Assembly (NCBI RefSeq): GCF_014172375.1
Contig: NZ_WNXD01000002.1
Coordinates: 868,001 to 932,000 of the forward strand
Length of the DNA: 64,000 nt
DNA from: Pedobacter planticolens
GTDB taxonomy: Bacteria; Bacteroidota; Bacteroidia; Sphingobacteriales; Sphingobacteriaceae
Direction of reading: 5' to 3'
Shown here: one piece after another, positions 26,692 to 36,063 of the stretch
Position numbering within the stretch: the first letter of the stretch is position 1
Layout of the letters: each line of letters opens with the position of its first letter
The notes under the pieces: generated by a model
The model's database searches: none
Told to the model about the DNA's origin: nothing
What the model saw: the letters and a program-made list of their open reading frames with translations, nothing else
Program-made: the position numbers and the translations under genes

Positions 26692-27120
26692 TTATTTGCA
26701 GTTCTCAATAACTTGTTGAAGTAAGTTTTTCATTTGTTGAACAGCTTCTTCATTAATATTTTTCAGGGCGGTGGTTCTATTCTGAATAGCGATTTCGTTC
26801 ACATCTATTGTGATTTTTTTGCCGCTTCCGGTTAATGTTAAATTTACCCTTCTCCTATCTGAGGGATGAATTTCGCGAATTAAATAACCTGCATTTATCA
26901 ATAATTGAATAATGCGTGTGATAGATGCATTGTCTTTAAAAACAATTTTGCTAATATCGTTTTGAGTTATATCGGGATTTTCAGCAACGCTTTTTAAAAT
27001 GAGCCATTGGTCAATTGTAATATCGTATCCAGCTTTGCGTACATTTCGTTGTGCAAACTGATTATAAGTTCTAAAACACTTATCTAAAGTGTAAAGTAGT
27101 GTGTCATTTAATTTTTCCAT
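26692..27120 (-). CDS. MarR family transcriptional regulator
   Basis: A winged helix-turn-helix is evident: VRKAGYDITIDQWLILKSV, DITQNDISKIVFKDNASITRIIQLL as the recognition region, and the wing REIHPSDRRRVNLTLTGSGK. The start at 27120 is chosen because AGGAAA precedes it at a suitable distance; an ATG five codons earlier is possible. It is the first gene of a two-gene unit with the TonB receptor. A 12-bp palindrome about 40 bases upstream is a good candidate for its own operator. Confidence 0.92.
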   Translation of the reverse strand: MEKLNDTLLYTLDKCFRTYNQFAQRNVRKAGYDITIDQWLILKSVAENPDITQNDISKIVFKDNASITRIIQLLINAGYLIREIHPSDRRRVNLTLTGSGKKITIDVNEIAIQNRTTALKNINEEAVQQMKNLLQQVIENCK

Positions 27121-27134
27121 GGTGTTTCCTATCA

Positions 27135-27142
27135 CAAAAATA
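27135..27142 (-). promoter_or_regulatory. Candidate -7 box of the marR operon
   Basis: On the minus strand TATTTTTG matches TAnnTTTG and lies 14 bases before the marR start codon, close to the ribosome-binding site. The leader would therefore be very short. Confidence 0.4.
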
Positions 27143-27160
27143 TAAATGCATCATCAATAA

Positions 27161-27172
27161 TTGATATATCAA
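27161..27172. promoter_or_regulatory. Candidate MarR operator palindrome
   Basis: TTGATATATCAA is a perfect dyad, extended on both sides by AATAAT/CAATTATT. It lies just upstream of the marR -7 box in the -33 region, where a bound MarR dimer would block RNA polymerase. Confidence 0.45.
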
Positions 27173-27243
27173 CAATTATTTTACAAAAGTCTTTGCTCCT
27201 TGTTCTTTGTTCATTTCTCCAAACTATTTCTTATTTTGCACCA

Positions 27244-28392
27244 ATGCAGTTTAAAGAGATAATTGGACAAGAGAGCTTAAAAAAACAGTTGATACAAACC
27301 ATTGTAGAAAACAGGGTAAGTCATGCGCAATTGTTTTTATCTGCCGAAGGAAGTGGCGCTTTACTCTTGGCAATTGCCTATGCGCAATACATCAACTGCC
27401 AAAATAAAACAGACATAGATAGTTGCGGCGAATGTTCTTCTTGTCGCAAATACGAAAAATATATTCATCCAGATTTACATTTCTCCTATCCTTTTTTCGC
27501 GTCAAAAGATGTAAAAATTGCAGTAGATGTGTTGGAAGAATGGCGTAGTTTATTACTCGAAGATCCTTATTTCGATTTGGATATTTGGCGTTCAAAATTG
27601 AGTGCAGAAAATAAACAAGCCAACATTAACATTGCCGAGTGTCACGATATCATCAAAAAATTAAGCTATAAAGCTTTCGAAGCAGATACAAAAGTATTGA
27701 TTATGTGGCTGCCGGAATTTTTGGATAGAGAAGGAAATGCATTACTAAAAATTATAGAAGAACCGCCTGCAAACACCTTATTTATTTTAGTCGCTCAAAA
27801 TCAAGAGCAAATTTTATCGACTATTTTATCGCGTACGCAGATCGTTAAAATTCCAAAATTAGCAGATGCTGATATTGAAAATTATCTCATTCACAAAGCA
27901 CAATTATCAGATAACCAAGCGGCAGAATATAGTTTTTTGGCGGATGGAAATTTGATAGAAGCAAAGGCATTATTAAATGATACGCCCAACAACAATGCAG
28001 GTTATTTTACGGAATGGTTGCGTATGGGTTTTGGAAATAAAGTGCCAGCAATGATTGCTTTTACCGATACAGCAGCAAGTTGGGGCAGAGAAAATCAGAA
28101 GAACTTTTTAAAATACGGCATCAACTTTTTACGCGAATGTAGTTTGTTGTTAAGCGGAGCTGATGATCTGGTAAAGTTGCCACATCAAACCTTAGAAATC
28201 GCAGTAAAACTTTCCACAAATGTGCTAAATTTAGCCATGGTAGAAGCGCTAATTAACGAGTTGGAAAAAGCGCATTACCACATCGAGCGCAATGCGAATC
28301 CAAAAATTCTGTTTTTAGATGTATCTTTACAACTAGTAAAAATAATTAAGTTTAAAACGTTCCCGAAAGGGACTCAATATATATACAATTAA
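27244..28392 (+). CDS. holB: DNA polymerase III delta' subunit
   Basis: Delta' is a clamp-loader subunit. The ATG at 27244 begins MQFKEIIGQESLKKQLIQTI, the conserved N-terminus; upstream in-frame codons are rejected. The zinc module (CQNKTDIDSCGECSSC near residues 50-70), the TKVLIMWLPEFLDREGNALLKIIEEPP segment (about 140-170) and the ILSRTQ sensor follow. As in other delta' proteins the Walker A lysine is absent (SAEGSGALLLA). The length is 382 residues. It begins the conserved Bacteroidota cluster holB-ricT-gldH. Confidence 0.93.
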   Translation: MQFKEIIGQESLKKQLIQTIVENRVSHAQLFLSAEGSGALLLAIAYAQYINCQNKTDIDSCGECSSCRKYEKYIHPDLHFSYPFFASKDVKIAVDVLEEWRSLLLEDPYFDLDIWRSKLSAENKQANINIAECHDIIKKLSYKAFEADTKVLIMWLPEFLDREGNALLKIIEEPPANTLFILVAQNQEQILSTILSRTQIVKIPKLADADIENYLIHKAQLSDNQAAEYSFLADGNLIEAKALLNDTPNNNAGYFTEWLRMGFGNKVPAMIAFTDTAASWGRENQKNFLKYGINFLRECSLLLSGADDLVKLPHQTLEIAVKLSTNVLNLAMVEALINELEKAHYHIERNANPKILFLDVSLQLVKIIKFKTFPKGTQYIYN

Positions 28393-28393
28393 T

Positions 28394-29794
28394 ATGGGAT
28401 GTGGAAGTTGTTCGACAGGTGGCGGTTGCGCCCCCTCTGGTTGCAAAAGTAATGGCTCATGTCTTACTGGCGGATGCCAAAAAATGGAAGTACACGACTG
28501 GCTATCAAATTTGGATATGCCCGCTAATTATATACCTTTTCAAGTTGTTGAAGTAAAATTTAAAGGCGCTAGAAAAGAATTCTTTTTAAATAACGAAAAT
28601 ATTTACCTCGAAATAGGCGAACTAGTTGCTGTTGAAGGCGCAACTGGCGGATATGATATTGGCCATATTTCCTTAACGGGAGAATTGGTGCGTATGCAAA
28701 TGAAACGTCGCAAAACGCCACTAGACCAAGTAACTCGTAAAATATATCGTAAGGCTACAGAAGCTGATGTAGATAAATGGAAATTGGCTAAGGATATGGA
28801 ATGGGAGACCATGCATAAAGCCCGTACTTTGGCATTAGATTTACGTTTGTCGATGAAAATTAGTGATGTAGATTATCAAGGTGATAAAACAAAAGCAACG
28901 TTTTTTTATACAGCAGAAGGTCGTGTAGATTTTAGAGAGTTGATTAAAAAAATGGCTGAAACTTTCCGAATCAGAATTGAAATGCGCCAAATTGGAATGC
29001 GTCAAGAAGCGGGTCGTTTAGGTGGAATTGGCTCTTGCGGCCGCGAATTGTGCTGCTCAACATGGTTAACAAATTTCAAAACAGTCTCTACAGCGGCGGC
29101 TAGATATCAAAACCTTTCTTTAAACACCTTAAAACTTGCAGGACAATGCGGTAAATTAAAATGTTGTTTAAACTATGAGTTAGATACGTATTTGGATGCG
29201 TTGAAAGATATTCCAGATCGTATTGAATCGTTGCAAACTGAAGTTGGTGTTGCTCGTCATCAAAAAACAGACATCTTTAAAAAATTAATGTGGTTCAGTT
29301 ACGCCAATCAAGAAGATTGGATTCCGCTTAAAGTTGACCGTGTAAAAGAAATCATGGCAATGAATAAAAAAGGTGAAAAACCAGTTAATTTGAAAGACGA
29401 AGCAGTTGAATTAAAAACAACAACAATAGTTGAAAAAGTACACGATTATGAAAATGTGGTTGGTCAGGATAGTTTAACTCGTTTAGACGACAGAAATAAA
29501 AACCGCAACAATAACAATCGTAATAAAAATAACAATAATAGAAACGATCGTAGTCGCAACCAGCCTCAAGGTAATTTGCAGCAACAGCCAAGGCCTGCAC
29601 AACAGGCAAAACCTGCGCCACAAGCTAAACCAGTACAGCAGCCAAAATCGCAAGTTCAAAAACCTGTAGTAGAAGGAGCAGCTCCAGCAAATCCTAATTC
29701 ACCAAAACCGAATCGGAACAATAAAAACAGAAATAAAAACCGCAATAAAAACAGACCTACAGATTCATCATCTGAAAAGCCTAAAAATGAATAA
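28394..29794 (+). CDS. ricT: PSP1/RicT-like protein with Cys-rich N-terminus
   Basis: The N-terminus is unusually cysteine- and glycine-rich (CGSCSTGGGCAPSGCKS), suited to binding an iron-sulfur cluster. The PSP1 C-terminal domain (about residues 100-260) contains GGIGSCGRELCCSTWL and a second CGKLKCC motif. In Bacillus, RicT (YaaT) with RicA and RicF controls RNA processing by RNase Y; a comparable role here is inferred. The last 120 residues are low-complexity Asn/Lys/Arg- and Gln/Pro-rich, likely disordered. It starts one base after the holB stop. Confidence 0.88.
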   Translation: MGCGSCSTGGGCAPSGCKSNGSCLTGGCQKMEVHDWLSNLDMPANYIPFQVVEVKFKGARKEFFLNNENIYLEIGELVAVEGATGGYDIGHISLTGELVRMQMKRRKTPLDQVTRKIYRKATEADVDKWKLAKDMEWETMHKARTLALDLRLSMKISDVDYQGDKTKATFFYTAEGRVDFRELIKKMAETFRIRIEMRQIGMRQEAGRLGGIGSCGRELCCSTWLTNFKTVSTAAARYQNLSLNTLKLAGQCGKLKCCLNYELDTYLDALKDIPDRIESLQTEVGVARHQKTDIFKKLMWFSYANQEDWIPLKVDRVKEIMAMNKKGEKPVNLKDEAVELKTTTIVEKVHDYENVVGQDSLTRLDDRNKNRNNNNRNKNNNNRNDRSRNQPQGNLQQQPRPAQQAKPAPQAKPVQQPKSQVQKPVVEGAAPANPNSPKPNRNNKNRNKNRNKNRPTDSSSEKPKNE

Positions 29795-30257
29795 AATGAA
29801 GTTTATATTGCCTTTATTAATTGTATTGCTATTCCTTGCGGGATGCGGCGACAACGATTTAGTGGATACCAATATGAGTATTTCTGATAATAGCTGGACC
29901 TATGCGAACAGTACAAAAGCGACGGTAGAAATTAAAAATCCAAACCAATCGTATCAATTTTATTTTAAACTTCGCCATACTACAGATTATCGCTATGCCA
30001 ACCTATATGTAGTGATGCATTTAAAAGGAAATGGTTTGAATAAAAGTACACGTTATCAATTTAAACTAGCCAAAAATGATGGCGAATGGTTGGGCAAAGG
30101 TTCAGGAAATTTGTACACTTATAATTTCCCCCTATTAACTAATTATCGTTTCGAGAAACCCGGAAAATACGAAATAGAAATAGAGCAAAACATGCGTGAT
30201 AATCCATTAATTGGTATTAGCGATGTTGGCATAACTGTAGCAAAAGAAGGAGATTAA
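29787..30257 (+). CDS. gldH: Gliding motility lipoprotein GldH
   Basis: The lipobox LAGC at residues 17-20 marks a lipoprotein. The mature part (NSWTYANSTKATVEI, QFYFKLRHTTDYRYANLYV, YTYNFPLLTNYRFEKPGKYEIEIEQNMR) matches the GldH pattern of a compact beta-sandwich. GldH is needed for gliding and type IX secretion in Flavobacterium but is also kept in non-gliding species. It overlaps ricT by eight bases. No other gld or por gene is in the window. Confidence 0.9.
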   Translation: MNKMKFILPLLIVLLFLAGCGDNDLVDTNMSISDNSWTYANSTKATVEIKNPNQSYQFYFKLRHTTDYRYANLYVVMHLKGNGLNKSTRYQFKLAKNDGEWLGKGSGNLYTYNFPLLTNYRFEKPGKYEIEIEQNMRDNPLIGISDVGITVAKEGD

Positions 30258-30330
30258 TTACCTATAACTCGGTATTTCAAATCGACGCGATAAATCATAA
30301 TTTGCTGTAGAAAACTTTAAAATTTATTAA

Positions 30331-31521
30331 ATGAAGAACTTTGTATGGGCAATTTGCCTTTTCATGATAACTACATCTGCCACAGCTTCAGAAATTAATT
30401 TCTTAGATAACCCAGTTTGGAGTACTGTTTTAGAAAAAGCGAAGAAAGAAAATAAAATGATTTTCTTAGATGCTTATGCAACTTGGTGTGGTCCTTGCAA
30501 AATGATGGATGCGGAAACGTATAAAGATCAAGCCGTTGCTGATTATTACAATGCCAATTTCATCAATGTAAAATACGATATGGAAAAAGGTGAAGGAATA
30601 CTATTAGCACAGCAATTTTCTGTTGAGTCCTATCCTAGTTTATTATTTATCAATACCGATGGAGCGATGCTTCATAGGGGTGTTGGATATCTCGATGCGC
30701 CAGCGTTTGTTGTATTAGGAAAAGCGGCTAAAAATCCAGCATTACAATACGCTGTTGTAAAAAAGAAAGCATTGGAAATGACGAATGCTGAATTTGTAAA
30801 ATTTGCTAGTGATGCTGTAAAGTTTCAGGATGAAGATTTCGATCAAATTAGCGAGGATTATTTAGCTAAACAAGCTGATATTTTAGGGAATGCAGACTTA
30901 ATCGATTTGATTATGAATTATGCTAATTCCTTACCAGATCAAAAATCTTTAGCCTACATAGTGAATAACAAAGTTAAAATATTGCAAACTGGGAATTATA
31001 CAGAGGATGATTTCACTGAACGTATGATTAGCTTAACACTGGGCTATTCACTGTCTGCACACGAACAACTAGATGATGAAAACTTGGATTTTGAGATAGT
31101 TAAAACATTACTAGAAAAATATGTTCCTGAAAAGGCTTTTTTCGTGTACAATTATTTTAGAGCACAATACTTATTAGATAATAAAGAAGCTGACGAAGCA
31201 ATTTCAGCATTTGATGCTATTTTAATAAATACACCAACAAAAGTAACTTTCGATCAGGTGTGTAATGCCATGATGAATGTAGGTCCAATTTTATTAAGCG
31301 AAGGGAAGTTAGATGCAACTTTAAAAAAGTTTGAAGATATAAAGCTAGCCGATAAAGATGCGGATAAAGGTTACATGAAAGATTTTGTGAAAGCAATTAT
31401 CTACATTAAAGTTAAAGATTTTGAGAAATTTAAAGCGGTTGCGACTACAATGATAGCTAGTGCTGGAACACCAGAAAAAATTAAAGAAGACTTAAAATCT
31501 GTATTAGAAAGAATACAATAA
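30331..31521 (+). CDS. Periplasmic thioredoxin-domain protein
   Basis: A signal peptide (to about residue 19) is followed by a thioredoxin-like domain with ATWCGPCKMMDAETY near residue 50 and cis-Pro ESYPSLLFI near 110. The remaining 260 residues are alpha-helical, perhaps TPR-like. This arrangement is common in Bacteroidota thiol:disulfide proteins. The redox motif WCGPC is complete. It follows gldH by 73 bases and may be a separate unit. An inverted repeat ends the transcript. Confidence 0.85.
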   Translation: MKNFVWAICLFMITTSATASEINFLDNPVWSTVLEKAKKENKMIFLDAYATWCGPCKMMDAETYKDQAVADYYNANFINVKYDMEKGEGILLAQQFSVESYPSLLFINTDGAMLHRGVGYLDAPAFVVLGKAAKNPALQYAVVKKKALEMTNAEFVKFASDAVKFQDEDFDQISEDYLAKQADILGNADLIDLIMNYANSLPDQKSLAYIVNNKVKILQTGNYTEDDFTERMISLTLGYSLSAHEQLDDENLDFEIVKTLLEKYVPEKAFFVYNYFRAQYLLDNKEADEAISAFDAILINTPTKVTFDQVCNAMMNVGPILLSEGKLDATLKKFEDIKLADKDADKGYMKDFVKAIIYIKVKDFEKFKAVATTMIASAGTPEKIKEDLKSVLERIQ

Positions 31522-31590
31522 TGTTCATTGGCTCATTAGTTCATTGGGAAGTATGCTTAGGCGTTTAGCTTAATGAACTAATGAACTATT
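31522..31590. repeat. Intergenic inverted repeat, second copy of the 19449 family
   Basis: This sequence aligns with the reverse complement of the 19449-19535 element over about 60 bases, including the TAAACGCCTAAGCAT core. It again separates two convergent genes, here the thioredoxin protein and murF. Confidence 0.6.
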
Positions 31591-31604
31591 TCAACCAGTA
31601 AACT

Positions 31605-32930
31605 TTAAAGTAAATACAATAATTGCTCTAAAGCCATTCCTCGGCTACCTTTTAGCAATACCAAATTAGCTACAACAGGATTTTCTTGAAGATAAACCGC
31701 CGCCTCTGCAGGAGTATTAAAAAAATGACCAGTATACTTTTCTTTATACGCGTAAAAATCTTTACCAATAAAAATTAGCGTTTCAATATTGCTTTGCGAA
31801 GCTAGTTTCGCGATGAGTTCATGCTGTTCTGGAGATTCCGCACCTAACTCAAACATATCGCCCAAAATGGCAGTTTTATGAGCTGAACTTAGCGATTTCA
31901 AATTGTTTAAAGCGGCACTCATGCTACTTGGATTAGCATTATAAAAATCACAGATAACTGTATTTTTCTCAGTTTTTGATAATTGAGAACGGTTATTATT
32001 CGGAAAGTAATTAGCCAAACCTGTGTTAATTTGTTCAGGACTTAATTCAAAGAAATGACCAATACAAATCGCTGCCAAAATATTCTCGAAATTATAGGTG
32101 CCCGTTAAATTAGCTTTTGCCTGATAATGGGCATGGTGAGTTGCCCACTCAAATTCAATTAACGGATCACTATGTTGTAATTTTCCGCTAATCGAGTTTT
32201 CTTTTTCACTTCCATAATAAACCACTTTGTTTAATCCAGCAACCTCACTCATTTCTAGTAAATAAGGATTATTGCGATTAATAAATGCAAAACCATGATG
32301 CGCTTTTAAATAAGCAAATAATTCGGCCTTGCCTTTTTTAACACCTTCAAAACCACCAAAACCATCTAAGTGCGCCATACCAACATTGGTTATTAAACCA
32401 TGCGTAGGTTGCGCAATTTCACACAAAAATTCTATTTCTTTCTGATGATTTGCACCCATTTCTATTACCGCAATTTCTACATCATCTTGTAAAGATAAAA
32501 TGGATAAAGGAACACCAATATGATTATTTAAATTCCCTTTGGTGGCGAAAACTTGGAATTTTTCTGCTAATACAGCTCTAATTAACTCTTTGGTGGTGGT
32601 TTTACCGTTACTTCCTGTTAAGCCAATAACTGGAATATTTAACTGTTTTCTGTGGTGTTTTGCCAAATCCTGCAAAGCAGTTAACACATCAGCAACCAAA
32701 ATACATTGGTTATTTATCGCATATTTTGCATTATCTATTATTGCAAAAGCCGCACCCTGATCTAAAGCTTTTTCGGTAAAAGTATTGGCGTCAAAATTAT
32801 CACCTTTCAGCGCAAAGAATAAACAACCTTCAGTAATGGTTCTTGTATCCGTACAAATTGTACTATGTTTTAAATAATGTTGGTAAAGCTGTTCGGTAGT
32901 TGCCATTTCGCAAAGCGGATAAATATTCAT
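31605..32930 (-). CDS. murF: UDP-MurNAc-tripeptide--D-Ala-D-Ala ligase
   Basis: MurF adds D-Ala-D-Ala to complete the cytoplasmic peptidoglycan precursor. The ATP-binding motif is GLTGSNGKTTTKEL (about residues 103-116). The central Mur-ligase region has AVIEMGANHQKEIEF and TNVGMAHLDGFG, and the C-terminal domain has FYNANPSSMSAAL and ILGDMFELG. At 441 residues it has the usual length. It is divergent from the M14 carboxypeptidase gene. No other mur gene is nearby. Confidence 0.95.
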   Translation of the reverse strand: MNIYPLCEMATTEQLYQHYLKHSTICTDTRTITEGCLFFALKGDNFDANTFTEKALDQGAAFAIIDNAKYAINNQCILVADVLTALQDLAKHHRKQLNIPVIGLTGSNGKTTTKELIRAVLAEKFQVFATKGNLNNHIGVPLSILSLQDDVEIAVIEMGANHQKEIEFLCEIAQPTHGLITNVGMAHLDGFGGFEGVKKGKAELFAYLKAHHGFAFINRNNPYLLEMSEVAGLNKVVYYGSEKENSISGKLQHSDPLIEFEWATHHAHYQAKANLTGTYNFENILAAICIGHFFELSPEQINTGLANYFPNNNRSQLSKTEKNTVICDFYNANPSSMSAALNNLKSLSSAHKTAILGDMFELGAESPEQHELIAKLASQSNIETLIFIGKDFYAYKEKYTGHFFNTPAEAAVYLQENPVVANLVLLKGSRGMALEQLLYLL

Positions 32931-32999
32931 CGTAAAATTACAAATGCAAAGACAAATTCAACTATTCTTTTTAGTATTATTGATAAATATTCCTGTTGT

Positions 33000-35486
33000 A
33001 TGAAGAATTATCTGCTTTGCCTACTGTTTTTAAGTTTTAGCGCTACTGCGGTTTTAGCTCAAACACCATCGCCCGATGAATTTTTAGGTTATCCGTTAGG
33101 TAGTCGTTTCACGCCACATCAAAAAGTGGTAGATTATTTTAAAAAAGTAGCCTCAACAAATAAAAACATCCAATTACAGACTTACGGAAAAACTTACGAA
33201 GGGCGTGAATTAGTACTCGCTGTAATCTCTGATAAAGATAACATGGATAAGCTAGAACAAATTAGAACAGCTAATTTGAGTTTGGCAAATGCAGATAAAA
33301 GTGGTGTAAAAATAGCCAAACAACCTGCAATTTTATGGTTAAGTTATAATGTACATGGTAACGAAGCGAATTCTACTGAAACAGCCATGAAAGTTTTATA
33401 CACCTTGGCATCGGCAAAAGATAATAATACCGCAGCGTGGTTAAAAAATACAGTGGTGATTATAGATCCTTGTTTAAACCCTGATGGTAGAGAAAGGTAC
33501 GTGAGTTATTTTAACATGGTAAGTGGAGTTTTGCCAAATCCAGATCCCTCAGCTCGAGAACATAGCGAACCTTGGCCGGGCGGCAGAGTAAACCATTATT
33601 ATTATGATTTAAATCGCGATTGGGCTTGGCAAACACAAGTAGAAACACAACAAAGGTTAATCGCATACCATAAATGGATGCCACAAGTGCACGTAGATTT
33701 CCATGAGCAAAGTTACAATGAGCCGTATTATTTTGCGCCGGCGGCAGAACCTGTTCATCAAGATATTACACCTTGGCAAAGAGAATTTCAAATCACCGTA
33801 GGAAAAAACAACGCTAAATATTTTGACGAAAACGGATGGCAGTATTTTACAAAAGAACGCTTTGATCTTTTATATCCATCTTATGGCGATACCTACCCAC
33901 TTTACAATGGCGCAATTGGAATGACTTATGAGCAAGGAGGAATTAGAGCCGGACTAGCCGTAATTACAGCAGATGGAGATACGCTGACATTGAAAGATAG
34001 AATTGACCATCACTTTACCACATCAATGGCTACGTTAGAAACAGTTTCTACACATGCAGAGAAATTGATAAGTGAGTTTAAAAAGTACTTCGAACAAAGT
34101 GCAATAAATCCACCGGGAATTTATAAAACCTATATTGTAAAAGCACAAAACATAGCAAGATTGCGTAAAATGGCTGAGCTGCTGAAAAGAAATCATATTG
34201 CCTTTGCCTTTGGCGCTGATCGTACTTTGAACGGCTATAATTATGAAAACCAAAAGCTAGAAAATTTTAAAGTAGACCGAAACGATTTGATTGTTAATTT
34301 GCAGCAGCCACGTTCGGTACTAGCAAATGTGCTTTTTGAACCTCAAACCATGGTAACCGATTCTAACACCTATGATATTACAGCATGGGCATTGCCTTAC
34401 GCCTATGGTTTAAAAGCGTACGCAGTTAAAGAGCCGGTATCAGGAAGTTTCACATTTATAGAAGAGAAAAAAGAAAATGTTCCTGTAATTGCTAAACCAT
34501 ATGCTTGGGTTATGCCATGGAATGCGGTAGCAGATGCACAAATTTTGATCGCCCTACAAAAACAGAAAATAAAAGTTCGCCTAGCGGAAGAAGGATTTAC
34601 AATTGGAGGAAAAGTATATCCAGCGGGTTCTTTATTAATTTATCGTACCGAAAACGAGCGGAATATCAAAGAATTTGGAACAAAGTTGATGCAAATAGCG
34701 AAAGACAATAACGTTGCTTTTTATCCCATTGCGAGTGGTTATGTAGAAAAGGGAAAAGATTTTGGTTCGTCAGTTTACCGACTTTTAACAGCGCCGAAAA
34801 TAGCAGTAGCTACTGGACAGGAAGTTTCATCACAGAGCCTTGGAGAGGTGTGGCATTTCTTCGAACAAGAATTGAACTATCCAGTAAGTTTAATTAGCGT
34901 ACAAAGCGCAGCGTATTTAGATATAAATAAAATTAATGTATTGATTTTGCCAGACGGCACGTATTCAGAAAAATTGGCAGACCAATTAAGCGGATGGATT
35001 AATGCTGGTGGAAATCTTATTTTAATGGAAGATGCAATTACCTCAATGGTGGGCAAGAAACCATTCGATATTAAGAAGAAAGAATATCCTAAAAAGGATG
35101 AAAAAGAAAGTAACGAACGTAAATACGCTGAAAAAGACAAAGATGATTTGCAGAACTCTATCCCTGGAGCAATATATAAAGTGAGTCTAGATCAAAGTCA
35201 CCCACTTGCTGCGGGTTTGGGTAACTATTATTATACCTTAAAAACAGACGAAAGAATTTACGAACCTTTAGAAAATGGATGGAATGTGGGCACGTTAAAA
35301 GCAAACAGCTATATGGCTGGCATTGCAGGGGAAAAAGTGAAGAAGAAATTAGCTACAGGATTATTATATGGTGTACAGCAAGCTGGCAGAGGAACTATAG
35401 TTTATTTAGGTACTGATGTCTTATTCCGCTCTTTCTGGGAAAATGGGAAGCAATTATTTACCAATGCAATTTTTTTAGTGAATTAG
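33000..35486 (+). CDS. Secreted M14 zinc carboxypeptidase with C-terminal amidotransferase-like domain
   Basis: The ATG at 33000 starts a signal peptide ending AVLAQ; the open frame further upstream overlaps murF and is not used. The M14 domain has the zinc motif HGNE in NVHGNEANSTE near residue 118, PCLNPDGRERY, and the third-ligand region QVHVDFHEQ. The C-terminal 250 residues (NVLILPDGTYSEKLADQL, GGNLILMEDA) resemble a class I glutamine amidotransferase-like fold. It is probably a secreted peptidase; the substrate is unknown. Length 828 residues. Confidence 0.88.
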   Translation: MKNYLLCLLFLSFSATAVLAQTPSPDEFLGYPLGSRFTPHQKVVDYFKKVASTNKNIQLQTYGKTYEGRELVLAVISDKDNMDKLEQIRTANLSLANADKSGVKIAKQPAILWLSYNVHGNEANSTETAMKVLYTLASAKDNNTAAWLKNTVVIIDPCLNPDGRERYVSYFNMVSGVLPNPDPSAREHSEPWPGGRVNHYYYDLNRDWAWQTQVETQQRLIAYHKWMPQVHVDFHEQSYNEPYYFAPAAEPVHQDITPWQREFQITVGKNNAKYFDENGWQYFTKERFDLLYPSYGDTYPLYNGAIGMTYEQGGIRAGLAVITADGDTLTLKDRIDHHFTTSMATLETVSTHAEKLISEFKKYFEQSAINPPGIYKTYIVKAQNIARLRKMAELLKRNHIAFAFGADRTLNGYNYENQKLENFKVDRNDLIVNLQQPRSVLANVLFEPQTMVTDSNTYDITAWALPYAYGLKAYAVKEPVSGSFTFIEEKKENVPVIAKPYAWVMPWNAVADAQILIALQKQKIKVRLAEEGFTIGGKVYPAGSLLIYRTENERNIKEFGTKLMQIAKDNNVAFYPIASGYVEKGKDFGSSVYRLLTAPKIAVATGQEVSSQSLGEVWHFFEQELNYPVSLISVQSAAYLDINKINVLILPDGTYSEKLADQLSGWINAGGNLILMEDAITSMVGKKPFDIKKKEYPKKDEKESNERKYAEKDKDDLQNSIPGAIYKVSLDQSHPLAAGLGNYYYTLKTDERIYEPLENGWNVGTLKANSYMAGIAGEKVKKKLATGLLYGVQQAGRGTIVYLGTDVLFRSFWENGKQLFTNAIFLVN

Positions 35487-36063
35487 AATAAAGTTAAACT
35501 TTCACTCTATCACGTCATTCCCAACTTGATTGAGAATCCTAATGCAATAGTTAACATTTAGCGCATTACGATTCCCGTTTTCACTGAAATGATGAGTCTT
35601 CCTACGCTAACCCTTACTTCTTATCAATACTATACTTGCCAATAAAAGATATGTTTTAGGTAGGGATGATATGAGTTGTGAAAAAGAAATGAATAGTCTT
35701 TTTTTTGTCAATTTTTATAAATTCGACTTTGGGCACTTTAAACCCATAAAAAAAATTGAACACATTGAATAGCCATCCTTTATTTACACAATAATTTATT
35801 ATTCATTTAATCAGTTTATTATTAAGGCAATATAAAAGCGCAACTCTTATTTTGTTTATCCAATAATTGTATTATTAAGACAATATTAAAATGCAATTAA
35901 GTTTTTACTTATGTAACTAGTTTTTTATCTAAAAATTAAAGATTTTTTTGTCGTTTAACGAAACGTTTGTTTAAAAATTGTTATAGAGCGCTTGGTTGTA
36001 TGTAATAATCTATTTACATTGAACTATTAATTAACCGTTAACTAACTTAAAATTATTGATTTT
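35487..36063. other. 577-base intergenic region before susC
   Basis: It holds, in order, dispersed repeat copy B (35513-35595), a short stretch on the minus strand that would read GKYSIDKK-stop like the end of the doxX gene (about 35614-35640), and a direct repeat with TATTATTAAG-GCAATA and TATTATTAAG-ACAATA at 35817-35832 and 35870-35885. A long AT-rich susC leader follows. No convincing gene is seen. Confidence 0.6.
35513..35595. repeat. Dispersed palindromic intergenic repeat, copy B
   Basis: It shares the CGTCATTCCC start, an AATCCTAATGC block and the GCGCATTACGATTCCCGTTT block with copies A, C and D, and follows the M14 gene. Confidence 0.6.

Noticed and set aside
30331..31521. Membership of the thioredoxin gene in the gldH operon
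   Set aside because: The 73-base gap and lack of overlap, compared with the 1-base and overlapping junctions upstream, do not support calling it part of the same unit.
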